This document shows positions 1 to 5,999 of a stretch of DNA of 12,726 bases, one piece after another; the first letter of the stretch is position 1, and each line of letters opens with the position of its first letter. A program made the translations under genes and the position numbers. Source of the stretch: an uncultured Balneolaceae bacterium (GTDB taxonomy: Bacteria; Bacteroidota; Rhodothermia; Balneolales; Balneolaceae); NCBI GenBank assembly GCA_938003885.1, contig CALKWT010000154.1:1-12726 (forward strand), written 5' to 3'. The notes under the pieces are model-generated. The model did no database searches and had not been told where the DNA came from. It was given only the letters and a program-made list of their open reading frames with translations.

Positions 1-821
1 CCAGAATCGTTATTAAAATTGGGGGCAACGCCTTAACAGATCCGCAAACAAAAAACTCCATCATTGAACAAATCTGTTCTGTACAGGAAGACGGTCACCA
101 GATTGTGCTTGTTCACGGGGGGGGGTTAGAGATTCAGGATCTGCTCAGCTCGGTCAATATTCTCTCACAGTTTGCCGGCGGACACAGGATCACCGATGAT
201 GCATCCATCCATTACGTTGAAATGGCATTGAGTGGAAGGGTAAACAAAGAACTGGGGCGCCTTTTGAACGCCAGGAACAAAAAAGCTGTTGGAATATCAG
301 GCAAGGATGGGCCGATAGCCATAGCAGAAAAAAGATACCACACGATGGTAGAGGATGGCCAGGAAACAAAAAAGGATATCGGGTTTGTCGGTGACGTGGT
401 TGAAATAGACACCCGGCTGATCTCTCTTTTGTTACAGGACGGATTTCTGCCGGTGCTCTCCCCTATCTCCCTGGGGCGGGATGGGGAAACCTATAATATC
501 AACGCCGATCTTTTTGCCGGACAAATTGCCGGAGCCATGAATGCAGATAAATTTATTGCCATGACAAATATCGACGGCCTGTTAGCCGATGTGAAGGATC
601 CAGGCTCCATCATACACCGTTTAACTGCATCAGAAGCCAGAAAATTATATGGATCCGTCATCCAGGGTGGAATGATACCTAAAATCGATTCCTGCCTGAA
701 AGCACTGGAACATGGCGTGACTTCTTCTCACATTATCAATGGAACGGATCGGCAGAGTCTATTGCGACTCATTCGAACAAATGATACCATTGGTACTATA
801 ATTGTTAAGAACGATGTATAG
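1..821 (+). CDS. argB: Acetylglutamate kinase, 5'-partial
   Basis: Phosphorylates N-acetylglutamate with ATP, the second step of arginine synthesis. The frame is open from the window edge (first full codon at 3) to TAG at 819-821, giving 272 visible residues, so only the extreme N-terminus is missing. Amino-acid kinase hallmarks are present: IKIGGNAL near the start (Lys5, GGN 7-9), VHGGG at 37-41, the substrate Arg in GGHRITDD (Arg62), NINAD at 165-169, and the ATP-site Lys in GGMIPKIDS (Lys227), counting from the first full codon. A GTG at 105 lies inside the conserved VLVHGGG strand and is not the start. The C-terminal region (GTDRQSLLRLIRTNDTIGT) lacks the His and Glu expected in the arginine-binding site of feedback-sensitive kinases, which suggests weak or no arginine inhibition. 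An N-succinylglutamate-specific variant, as in some Bacteroidota, cannot be excluded by eye. Confidence 0.95.
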   Translation, partial: RIVIKIGGNALTDPQTKNSIIEQICSVQEDGHQIVLVHGGGLEIQDLLSSVNILSQFAGGHRITDDASIHYVEMALSGRVNKELGRLLNARNKKAVGISGKDGPIAIAEKRYHTMVEDGQETKKDIGFVGDVVEIDTRLISLLLQDGFLPVLSPISLGRDGETYNINADLFAGQIAGAMNADKFIAMTNIDGLLADVKDPGSIIHRLTASEARKLYGSVIQGGMIPKIDSCLKALEHGVTSSHIINGTDRQSLLRLIRTNDTIGTIIVKNDV

Positions 822-825
822 GAGG
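820..825 (+). promoter_or_regulatory. Orphan Shine-Dalgarno AGGAGG
   Basis: A perfect AGGAGG overlaps the argB stop codon. No ATG, GTG or TTG lies at usable spacing downstream. At the expected place (831-833) there is ATC, opening a ten-codon frame (IKLLICLLFL) that ends in TAG at 861-863. The site may be a remnant of a lost downstream gene start, or may serve a non-standard start. It stands out because most genes here have weak Shine-Dalgarno sequences. Confidence 0.4.
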
Positions 826-838
826 CTTTAATCAAACT

Positions 839-899
839 GCTCATTTGTCTGCTATTCCTATAGGCCCAAAAGCAGAGTAAGACGAGTGAACAAATGAGC
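839..899 (+). other. Bulged hairpin in argB-argD gap
   Basis: GCTCATTTGT (839-848) is an exact inverted repeat of ACAAATGAGC (890-899). Just inside it, CTGCT (849-853) pairs with AGCAG (871-875), leaving a 14-nt bulge on the 3' side. The 8-bp palindrome CCTATAGG (857-864) sits in the loop. No T-run follows, so it is not a canonical intrinsic terminator. The right arm contains the ATG at 894 of a small reading frame, which the fold would hide. Confidence 0.5.
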
Positions 900-1007
900 A
901 ACCGTATCGTTCATAGTCATCCTTCGAACAGGAACCGAACGCCTGCCGGAGACTCTAACGATGAAATCAAACCAAACTCCTGGTATTTCAAATCCTTGAG
1001 TAATTAA
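894..1007 (+). CDS. Small ORF upstream of argD, 37 aa, doubtful
   Basis: An ATG at 894 opens a 37-codon frame ending in TAA, 24 nt before argD. The peptide contains an Asn-Arg-Asn-Arg segment (three Arg in total). Only a weak GAGTG at 884-888 could act as ribosome binding site, and the start codon is within the arm of an inverted repeat. It resembles no family I know. It could be a chance frame or a leader peptide. It is listed because the gap is otherwise unexplained and lies between two arginine genes. Confidence 0.15.
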   Translation: MSNRIVHSHPSNRNRTPAGDSNDEIKPNSWYFKSLSN

Positions 1008-1009
1008 AA

Positions 1010-1027
1010 ACAGTAAATCTGGACTGT
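1010..1027 (+). other. Inverted repeat just before argD start
   Basis: ACAGT (1010-1014) and ACTGT (1023-1027) are inverted arms separated by 8 nt and end 4 nt before the argD ATG. The position would suit an operator or a hairpin that controls access to the start. It does not match the classical ArgR box. The arms are short, so chance is likely. Confidence 0.2.
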
Positions 1028-1031
1028 AATT

Positions 1032-2279
1032 ATGTCTAAAAATATTTCGGGCAAAGTTTTTAAAACCGTAAAAACTGTTTTCGGCAAACAGCCTGCCAAA
1101 AAGAAAGCGGATAAATATCATTTCGATCTCTACGGGCGCTATCCCATCGCCCTTGTTCGCGGAAAAGGATCAAAGGTGTGGGATGATGAGCGTAATGAAT
1201 ATATCGATGCATTGGCAGGTATCGCTGTGAATAACCTGGGACATTGCCACCCCGAAGTGGTAAAGGCAATTCAGAAGCAGGCTGAAAAGCTGATTCACGT
1301 CTCTAATTTTTACTACAATGAACCTCAAAGCAATCTTGCAGAAAAACTGGTAAAAGTCTCCGGACTGGATCGTGTTTTTTTCTGTAACAGCGGAGCAGAG
1401 GCACTGGAAGGTGCCATGAAACTGGCTCGGCGGTACGCTTATAATAAAGGAAGGCAAGGGCATATTCTATCGATGGACAACTCCTTCCACGGCCGTACAC
1501 TGGGCACCATATCGATGGGCAAAGAACAGTATCAGGAAGGCTTTGCCCCGCTGCCTGATGGGTTCAGGAAAACCCCCTATAATCATGTCGGATTACTCGA
1601 AGAGAATGTAAATGAGGAGACGATCGCTATATTGCTGGAACCTGTACAGGGCGAAGGTGGGGTGATTGAAGCGACACCCGAATTCGTGGCTAAAGCGCGC
1701 GAGCTGTGTGACAAATATGAAATCCCTCTGATTTTTGATGAGGTGCAAACCGGTATCGGTCGTACCGGTAAAATGTTTGCTTATCAGCATTTTGGTGTCA
1801 AACCTGATATTATTGGACTTGCCAAAGGCCTGGGGTCGGGTTTACCTATTGGCGCGGTTTTGGCCAAAGAGCATTTTGCTGCGGCATTCTCTCACGGAAG
1901 TCATGGTACGACCTTTGGGGGAAATCCGCTCGCTTGTGCCGCCGCCCTTGCTACTCTCAAAGTGATTGAAAAAGAGGATATCTGTGAAAAAGCCCGCGTC
2001 CGGGGTAATTACTTAAAAACAAGATTAAATGATCTCTCCACCGAATGGGATGCAATACGTCAGGTACGGGGTAAAGGCCTGATGATTGGCGTGGAACTTG
2101 CCTTTCCGGGTGCAGAGGTTGTAAAAGAGATGATGATCAGAGGAGTACTCTCCAATTGTGCGTCCACGAATGTTATCCGGTTGGTGCCCCCACTAAATAT
2201 ATCGAAGGAGGATCTGGACAGAGTTGTGGATGTATTAATAGAATCTATTAAAGTAGTTGAAGCGAAAAATCATGGCTGA
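1032..2279 (+). CDS. argD: Acetylornithine aminotransferase
   Basis: PLP-dependent class III aminotransferase, 415 aa, converting N-acetylglutamate semialdehyde and glutamate to N-acetylornithine and 2-oxoglutarate. Visible hallmarks are NSGAEA (119-124, cofactor phosphate), SFHGRT (151-156), EPVQGEGG (203-210), DEVQTGIGRTG (236-246) and the Schiff-base Lys265 in GLAKGLGSGLPIGA. The family core begins near residue 30 (YHFDLYGRYPI). Before it lies a basic extension of about 28 residues (KVFKTVKTVFGKQPAKKK) that most ArgD proteins lack. The only plausible start is the ATG at 1032, since no other start codon appears before the conserved core. No good Shine-Dalgarno is visible. The last codons overlap argC by 8 bp. 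The enzyme may also serve succinyldiaminopimelate in lysine synthesis, as some homologues do; this cannot be told from sequence. Confidence 0.95.
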   Translation: MSKNISGKVFKTVKTVFGKQPAKKKADKYHFDLYGRYPIALVRGKGSKVWDDERNEYIDALAGIAVNNLGHCHPEVVKAIQKQAEKLIHVSNFYYNEPQSNLAEKLVKVSGLDRVFFCNSGAEALEGAMKLARRYAYNKGRQGHILSMDNSFHGRTLGTISMGKEQYQEGFAPLPDGFRKTPYNHVGLLEENVNEETIAILLEPVQGEGGVIEATPEFVAKARELCDKYEIPLIFDEVQTGIGRTGKMFAYQHFGVKPDIIGLAKGLGSGLPIGAVLAKEHFAAAFSHGSHGTTFGGNPLACAAALATLKVIEKEDICEKARVRGNYLKTRLNDLSTEWDAIRQVRGKGLMIGVELAFPGAEVVKEMMIRGVLSNCASTNVIRLVPPLNISKEDLDRVVDVLIESIKVVEAKNHG

Positions 2280-3309
2280 AATTAAAGCGGGAATTGTAGG
2301 TGCCACCGGATACACAGGATCTGAGCTGGTTCGGCTGCTTGCACAACACCCAAATGTAACGATAGAATTTGTCACCAGTGAATCTTATAAAGGCCAGAGC
2401 CTGGCTGCTGTCCATCCCCATCTGCACGATACAGTAGATATCACCTTGATCTCGGCGAGTGAGATTGATGATTATAATCCGGACGTGCTCTTTCTGGCAC
2501 TGCCGCATGGGGTTTCGATGGACTATGTGAAGAAGTGGTCTGACAGAGATTTCTCCATCATCGATCTTTCGGGAGATTTTCGGTTTAAAGATCCTGCGAT
2601 GTATGAAAAGTGGTATAACAAAAGTCACTCTGCACCGGAACTGATTACTGATGCAGCGTACGGAATGCCTGAGCTTTTCAGAGATGATATACGGAATGCC
2701 AAACTGGTTGCAAATCCCGGTTGTTACCCCACCTCTTCCATCCTGGCTCTTGCGCCCCTGATCAAACATGACTTTATTAATCCGACCTCTATCATCGTAG
2801 ATTCCAAATCGGGAGTTACCGGAGCGGGTGCGAAACCCAAAAAGGGCCTTCATTTTCCCAATGTGTTTGGCAACTTTTCCGCCTACTCATTGAAAAGTCA
2901 CCGGCACACCCCGGAGATCGAAGCAACGCTGAATGCACACTCCGGTTTTTCCACAGAGGTTCTCTTTACGCCGCATCTCCTCCCTATCGATCGGGGGATT
3001 TTGACGACCACCTACAGTACACCCAAAAAACGGGTCTCTGCTGAAATGGTAGAGGAGTTGTTTCATTCTGTGTATGAGAAAGAGCATTTTGTCCGTGTAT
3101 TCGATGAACCCCCCGCGCTGAAGAATATTCGCGGATCGAACTTCTGTGACATTTATGCAACGTATGATGAGCGGACACACCGGATCATCACTGTATCCGT
3201 GATTGACAATCTGGTGAAAGGGGCAGCAGGCCAGGCTGTGCAGAATATGAATATTATGTTTGGTTTGATCGAATCCAGCGGGCTCAGGCATTTTCCTCTC
3301 AGTCCCTGA
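2272..3309 (+). CDS. argC: N-acetyl-gamma-glutamyl-phosphate reductase
   Basis: NADPH-dependent reductase, 345 aa, turning N-acetylglutamyl phosphate into the semialdehyde, the third step of arginine synthesis and the substrate for ArgD. The N-terminal Rossmann motif GIVGATGYTGSEL (8-20) and the catalytic Cys151 in ANPGCYPTS are clear. SHRHTPEI around 209-216 carries the conserved His, and DNLVKGAAGQAVQN (312-325) is the usual C-terminal signature. The ATG at 2272 is chosen because it gives the normal N-terminus directly before the Rossmann strand. A TTG at 2257 in frame would add five residues but has no support. The start lies inside the end of argD, which suggests translational coupling and one mRNA with argD. 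The length is typical of the family. Confidence 0.96.
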   Translation: MAEIKAGIVGATGYTGSELVRLLAQHPNVTIEFVTSESYKGQSLAAVHPHLHDTVDITLISASEIDDYNPDVLFLALPHGVSMDYVKKWSDRDFSIIDLSGDFRFKDPAMYEKWYNKSHSAPELITDAAYGMPELFRDDIRNAKLVANPGCYPTSSILALAPLIKHDFINPTSIIVDSKSGVTGAGAKPKKGLHFPNVFGNFSAYSLKSHRHTPEIEATLNAHSGFSTEVLFTPHLLPIDRGILTTTYSTPKKRVSAEMVEELFHSVYEKEHFVRVFDEPPALKNIRGSNFCDIYATYDERTHRIITVSVIDNLVKGAAGQAVQNMNIMFGLIESSGLRHFPLSP

Positions 3310-3314
3310 CGGAG

Positions 3315-3343
3315 TTTTAGATGAGAAGTGAATTCATCTAAAA
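3315..3343. terminator. AT-rich hairpin after argC
   Basis: TTTTAGATGA (3315-3324) and TCATCTAAAA (3334-3343) form a perfect 10-bp stem with a 9-nt loop, starting 6 nt after the argC stop. The position is right for ending the argB-D-C transcript. The stem is weak and is followed by A residues rather than T on the + strand, so it is not a textbook intrinsic terminator. It could instead protect the 3' end of the mRNA. Confidence 0.35.
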
Positions 3344-3348
3344 AAAGT

Positions 3349-3377
3349 TTAAAGTTTATATGAATTTATTTTATAAT
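3349..3377 (+). promoter_or_regulatory. Possible promoter for argJ-rsgA
   Basis: TATAAT (3372-3377) is a perfect -10 hexamer. At 17-bp spacing upstream lies TTAAAG, a poor -35. The tract is AT-rich, where such a match is easy to get by chance. If real, the argJ mRNA would start near 3384 and carry a leader of about 360 nt. Confidence 0.3.
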
Positions 3378-3595
3378 TTTTCTTATCATCAACAGGTGTC
3401 CGTAATTAACCATGAGATTTACTGGATTTCAGTGCCGGAACAGAACCGGAACTTCGTTTCCGGGTTGTGAATTTCAACTGTTGAGTGAATGCAGAGTCCA
3501 GAGAAATGTAGGGTTGATCAGGACCACTCTATGATCAAATGATGTACAACTGTAGCGACATATCATCCCACTTCATCCCCCGGGGATCTCTTCCC

Positions 3596-3649
3596 ATGAA
3601 CCCGGTGCGCCCGGTTCGCATCCCTCGTCCCGGCAGGCGGGACAGATAA
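3596..3649 (+). CDS. Arg-rich 17-codon ORF in argJ leader, doubtful
   Basis: An ATG at 3596 opens a 17-residue frame ending in TAA (3647-3649), 93 nt before argJ. Six residues are Arg (positions 5, 8, 11, 14, 15, 17), with codons CGC, CGC, CGT, AGG, CGG and AGA. GGGGA at 3582-3586, nine nt upstream of the ATG, could bind ribosomes. Amino-acid leader peptides of attenuators look like this, and the next gene is an arginine gene. Against it, the segment is GC-rich with local repeats, so any frame would tend to be rich in Arg, Pro and Gly. Its coding status is unproven. Confidence 0.25.
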   Translation: MNPVRPVRIPRPGRRDR

Positions 3650-3689
3650 CTTCTCTTACAGGAGAAGGAGCATTCAGCTCGTATTCTCC
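3650..3689 (+). promoter_or_regulatory. Mutually exclusive hairpins before argJ
   Basis: Two folds compete for the same bases. In the first, CTTCTC (3650-3655) pairs with GAGAAG (3662-3667). In the second, GGAGAA (3661-3666) pairs with TTCTCC (3684-3689), enclosing the smaller stem GAGC/GCTC (3668-3671 with 3677-3680). The first arm begins immediately after the stop codon of the Arg-rich frame, so a stalled ribosome could cover it. Six T residues come at 3717-3722, but no strong stem directly abuts them. Stems are short and energies were not computed. Confidence 0.3.
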
Positions 3690-3742
3690 ATCTCTCACTT
3701 TCCTGCACCCAGATCATTTTTTAAACTAATCATTTTATATCT

Positions 3743-4954
3743 ATGCTTAATAATATCACGCATGTACGAGGGTTTACCTGTTGGGGAGCCCATATGGGAA
3801 TAAAAGCTAAACGAAGAGACATTGCCCTGATCTTTTCGGAGGTGCCTGCGTCTGCAGCTGCTGTCTTTACCCGGAATGTCGTTTGTGCTGAACCTGTAAA
3901 ACTCAGCCGGCAACATATCAAGGATGGAATTGGACAGGCTTTTGTCATCAACTCCGGAAATGCCAATGCCTGTACAGGCGAAGAGGGTTGGAACGGTGCG
4001 GTTGCGATGGCCGAAGAGACAGCCCGATTGCTGAAAATTAAAAAGGAGGATGTGATTGTGGCTTCAACCGGCCTCATTGGTGAGCCCTTCCCTACCGATA
4101 AAGTTCTCAGCGGAATCCGGGAATGTGTCAATAAGCTCTCCAATCGTGAAATTGCCGGATCGTTGACAGCCAATGCCATATTAACCACCGATACGTTTGC
4201 AAAAGAAGGTTTTACGTCTTTTAAAGTGGATGGGATCACCATCAATATGGGAGGGATCGCAAAAGGTTCAGGGATGATTCATCCCAATATGGGAACCATG
4301 CTGGCTTTCATTGTGTGTGATCTGGCGATCACCCCTGAGCTTCTCGACACAGCTTTGAAGGAAGCAGTAGATGAGTCCTTTAACATGATTACAGTGGATG
4401 GGGACACTTCAACCAATGACATGGTCTCGGTGATGTGCAATGGAAAAGCGGGAAATAGTGAAATTACCCGTAAAGATGCCAATTACGATCTCTTTTTGGC
4501 CAGCCTGAAGAAGCTCTGCACGCATCTGGCTAAACTGATTGTCTCCGATGGAGAAGGGTCCACGAAACTGATTGAGTACCGAACCAAAGGAGCGCGGAGT
4601 GATATGGATGCCAGGCAGATTGTACGGACTGTATCTGACTCCAACCTGGTTAAGACCGCCATTTTCGGTTCTGACCCGAACTGGGGAAGAATTCTGGCTG
4701 CAGCAGGACGGGCTGGAATCGATTTTGAACCGGAGCAGGTGGATCTCTATTTGGGAACAGATCTGAACAAGATGATTCCTGTTGTTGAGAAGGGGCAGCC
4801 TCTCCCCGATGTGCGGGAAAAACTCAGAAAAACGATGAAATCTTCGAATGTTATCATTCTGATCGATCTCAATCAGGGGGAGGGCGAATCGGTTGGCTGG
4901 GGTTCTGATCTCTCTTATGAATATGTACGGATCAATGCCGAATACACAACATAA
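3743..4954 (+). CDS. argJ: Glutamate N-acetyltransferase (ornithine acetyltransferase)
   Basis: ArgJ, 403 aa, transfers the acetyl group from N-acetylornithine to glutamate, releasing ornithine and regenerating acetylglutamate. In some species it also uses acetyl-CoA. It is an N-terminal-nucleophile enzyme that cuts itself before a Thr in the HPNMxTML motif. Here the motif is HPNMGTMLAF with Thr185 as nucleophile; Gly replaces the commoner Ala at the -1 position, giving predicted chains 1-184 and 185-403. Other hallmarks are VINSGNANACTG (68-79), VASTGLIGE (106-114, oxyanion hole), GGIAKGSGMI (170-179), GSDPNWGRI (309-317) and the C-terminal INAEYTT. An in-frame TAA at 3722-3724 limits the N-terminus, so the ATG at 3743 is the likely start although no Shine-Dalgarno is visible. 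The gene shows that the pathway recycles acetyl groups rather than relying on ArgE. Confidence 0.96.
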   Translation: MLNNITHVRGFTCWGAHMGIKAKRRDIALIFSEVPASAAAVFTRNVVCAEPVKLSRQHIKDGIGQAFVINSGNANACTGEEGWNGAVAMAEETARLLKIKKEDVIVASTGLIGEPFPTDKVLSGIRECVNKLSNREIAGSLTANAILTTDTFAKEGFTSFKVDGITINMGGIAKGSGMIHPNMGTMLAFIVCDLAITPELLDTALKEAVDESFNMITVDGDTSTNDMVSVMCNGKAGNSEITRKDANYDLFLASLKKLCTHLAKLIVSDGEGSTKLIEYRTKGARSDMDARQIVRTVSDSNLVKTAIFGSDPNWGRILAAAGRAGIDFEPEQVDLYLGTDLNKMIPVVEKGQPLPDVREKLRKTMKSSNVIILIDLNQGEGESVGWGSDLSYEYVRINAEYTT

Positions 4955-4969
4955 TGCTGAGTAAGAGTG

Positions 4970-5887
4970 ATGGAATATAAAGGACGAGTTGTCAAGTCAA
5001 CAGGCAAGTGGTATAAAGTAGATGCGGGTGAGGAGATCTGTGACTGCCGGCTGCCTGGCAGATTCCGTCTCGATATAAAGGAAGTCACCAATCCACTGGC
5101 TGTGGGGGATTATGTCACATTTCAGGTGGAAGATGATGGAACAGGTGTGATCCATGAGATCCTGCCGCGTAAGAATTACATCCCCCGTCAGGCTACATTC
5201 GGGCGGCGGGGTGAGCAGATTCTGGCAGCGAATGTCGACCGGGCCTGGGTAGTACAGGCTGCCCGGGATCCAAAATTCAATCCCGGATTTATTGACCGTT
5301 TTCTGGTGACTTGCGAGGCTTATGAGCTTCATGGCGGTATCATCATCAATAAAATCGACTTGATGGATGAGGGAGATCGAAATTACATTCACGCTATGGC
5401 CGCCGAGTACTATGAATTGGGATATCCCGTACATTTTACATCAGCTACCCGCCAGGAGAACCTGGAGAAACTGATTGAAGAGCTCAGGGATAAGACTTCA
5501 GTCTTTATTGGCCCCTCTGGCGTAGGCAAAACAGCTCTTCTGAATGCCATTGAGCCTGAAGCTAATTTTAAAACAGGGGAAATCTCCCGGTTTTCAAACA
5601 AGGGAAAACACACCACTACCTTTGCCCAGCTTGTTCCTTTACAGATCGGAGGATTTATTGTGGATACTCCGGGCCTGAGGGAGTTCGGGTTGGTCAATAT
5701 CAAAAAGAGTGAGCTCTCCCTCTATTTCCCGGAGATGATTGAGCCCCGACAATATTGCCGATTCAACAACTGCACCCACTTCCATGAACCCGGGTGCGGT
5801 ATTGCCGAAGCGTATGAGGTCGGTGATATCTCTGCTTCCCGCTATAACTCCTATCTCAATATCCTGGAATCCTTGCCCGACGGATAA
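4970..5887 (+). CDS. rsgA: Small ribosomal subunit biogenesis GTPase RsgA
   Basis: Circularly permuted GTPase, 305 aa, that helps late maturation of the 30S subunit and hydrolyses GTP when bound to it. An N-terminal OB-fold (about 1-70) is followed by the GTPase motifs in permuted order: G4 NKIDL (127-131), G1 GPSGVGKT (181-188), a Thr-rich G2 segment KHTTTF (213-218) and G3 DTPG (232-235). The C-terminal zinc site is complete, with Cys263, Cys268, His270 and Cys276 in a C-x4-C-x-H-x5-C pattern. The ATG at 4970 is preferred over the GTG at 4967, which would add one Met. The gene begins 15 nt after argJ and is probably cotranscribed with it. A functional link to arginine synthesis is not evident. 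Confidence 0.95.
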   Translation: MEYKGRVVKSTGKWYKVDAGEEICDCRLPGRFRLDIKEVTNPLAVGDYVTFQVEDDGTGVIHEILPRKNYIPRQATFGRRGEQILAANVDRAWVVQAARDPKFNPGFIDRFLVTCEAYELHGGIIINKIDLMDEGDRNYIHAMAAEYYELGYPVHFTSATRQENLEKLIEELRDKTSVFIGPSGVGKTALLNAIEPEANFKTGEISRFSNKGKHTTTFAQLVPLQIGGFIVDTPGLREFGLVNIKKSELSLYFPEMIEPRQYCRFNNCTHFHEPGCGIAEAYEVGDISASRYNSYLNILESLPDG

Positions 5888-5999
5888 AGCTCTGCTGAGG
5901 CCGGGAAGCGACCCTGCCTGTTCAATGTTCCATCAATTGAAGCCTGCAGGCCGGTAACAGGTACACTGTTCGATTCCAGTCCGGCCCGGGCACACGGTT
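5888..5999. other. Spacer between convergent rsgA and polA
   Basis: The 112-bp spacer can fold: GGCCGG (5949-5954) pairs with CCGGCC (5981-5986), enclosing AACAG/CTGTT (5956-5960 with 5966-5970). A second GGCCGG at 5899-5904 could compete for the same partner. The location between converging genes suits a bidirectional terminator, but there is no T-run on either strand. No gene is visible in it. Confidence 0.35.

Larger units (their letters stand above)
3310..3742. other. argC-argJ intergenic region, 433 bp
   Basis: This gap is long compared with the tight spacing on either side. It starts AT-rich (hairpin and possible promoter, 3315-3380) and turns GC-rich from about 3570 to 3645. The GC-rich part holds the near-palindrome ATCCCC-C-GGGGAT (3575-3587), the tandem nonamers CCCGGTGCG and CCCGGTTCG (3601-3618), and GTCCCG-GCAGG-CGGGAC (3627-3643). 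A small hairpin CCGGAA/TTCCGG lies at 3446-3463. From 3650 alternative hairpins follow, then six T residues at 3717-3722. No conserved protein is encoded. The 60-codon minus-strand frame in this region has no family resemblance. The region could be a regulatory leader, a dispersed intergenic repeat, or both. Confidence 0.6.

Noticed and set aside
105..107. GTG at 105 as the argB start
   Set aside because: It lies inside the conserved VLVHGGG strand, and the frame continues upstream with the essential IKIGGNAL motif.
831..863. Ten-codon frame IKLLICLLFL after AGGAGG, starting at ATC
   Set aside because: ATC is not a normal start codon and the frame is too short to judge; kept only as a comment on the orphan Shine-Dalgarno.
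2248..2853. 201-codon minus-strand frame opposite argC
   Set aside because: It is a shadow of a clearly conserved gene on the other strand and shows no family resemblance.
3535..3717. 60-codon minus-strand frame in the argC-argJ gap
   Set aside because: No recognisable family, Arg-rich only because of GC-rich repeats, and no convincing ribosome binding site.
5966..5980. tRNA-like T-arm (GTTCGATTCC) in the rsgA-polA spacer
   Set aside because: The flanking bases do not form a 5-bp T-stem around a 7-nt loop, and no D-arm, anticodon arm or CCA end fits upstream or downstream.
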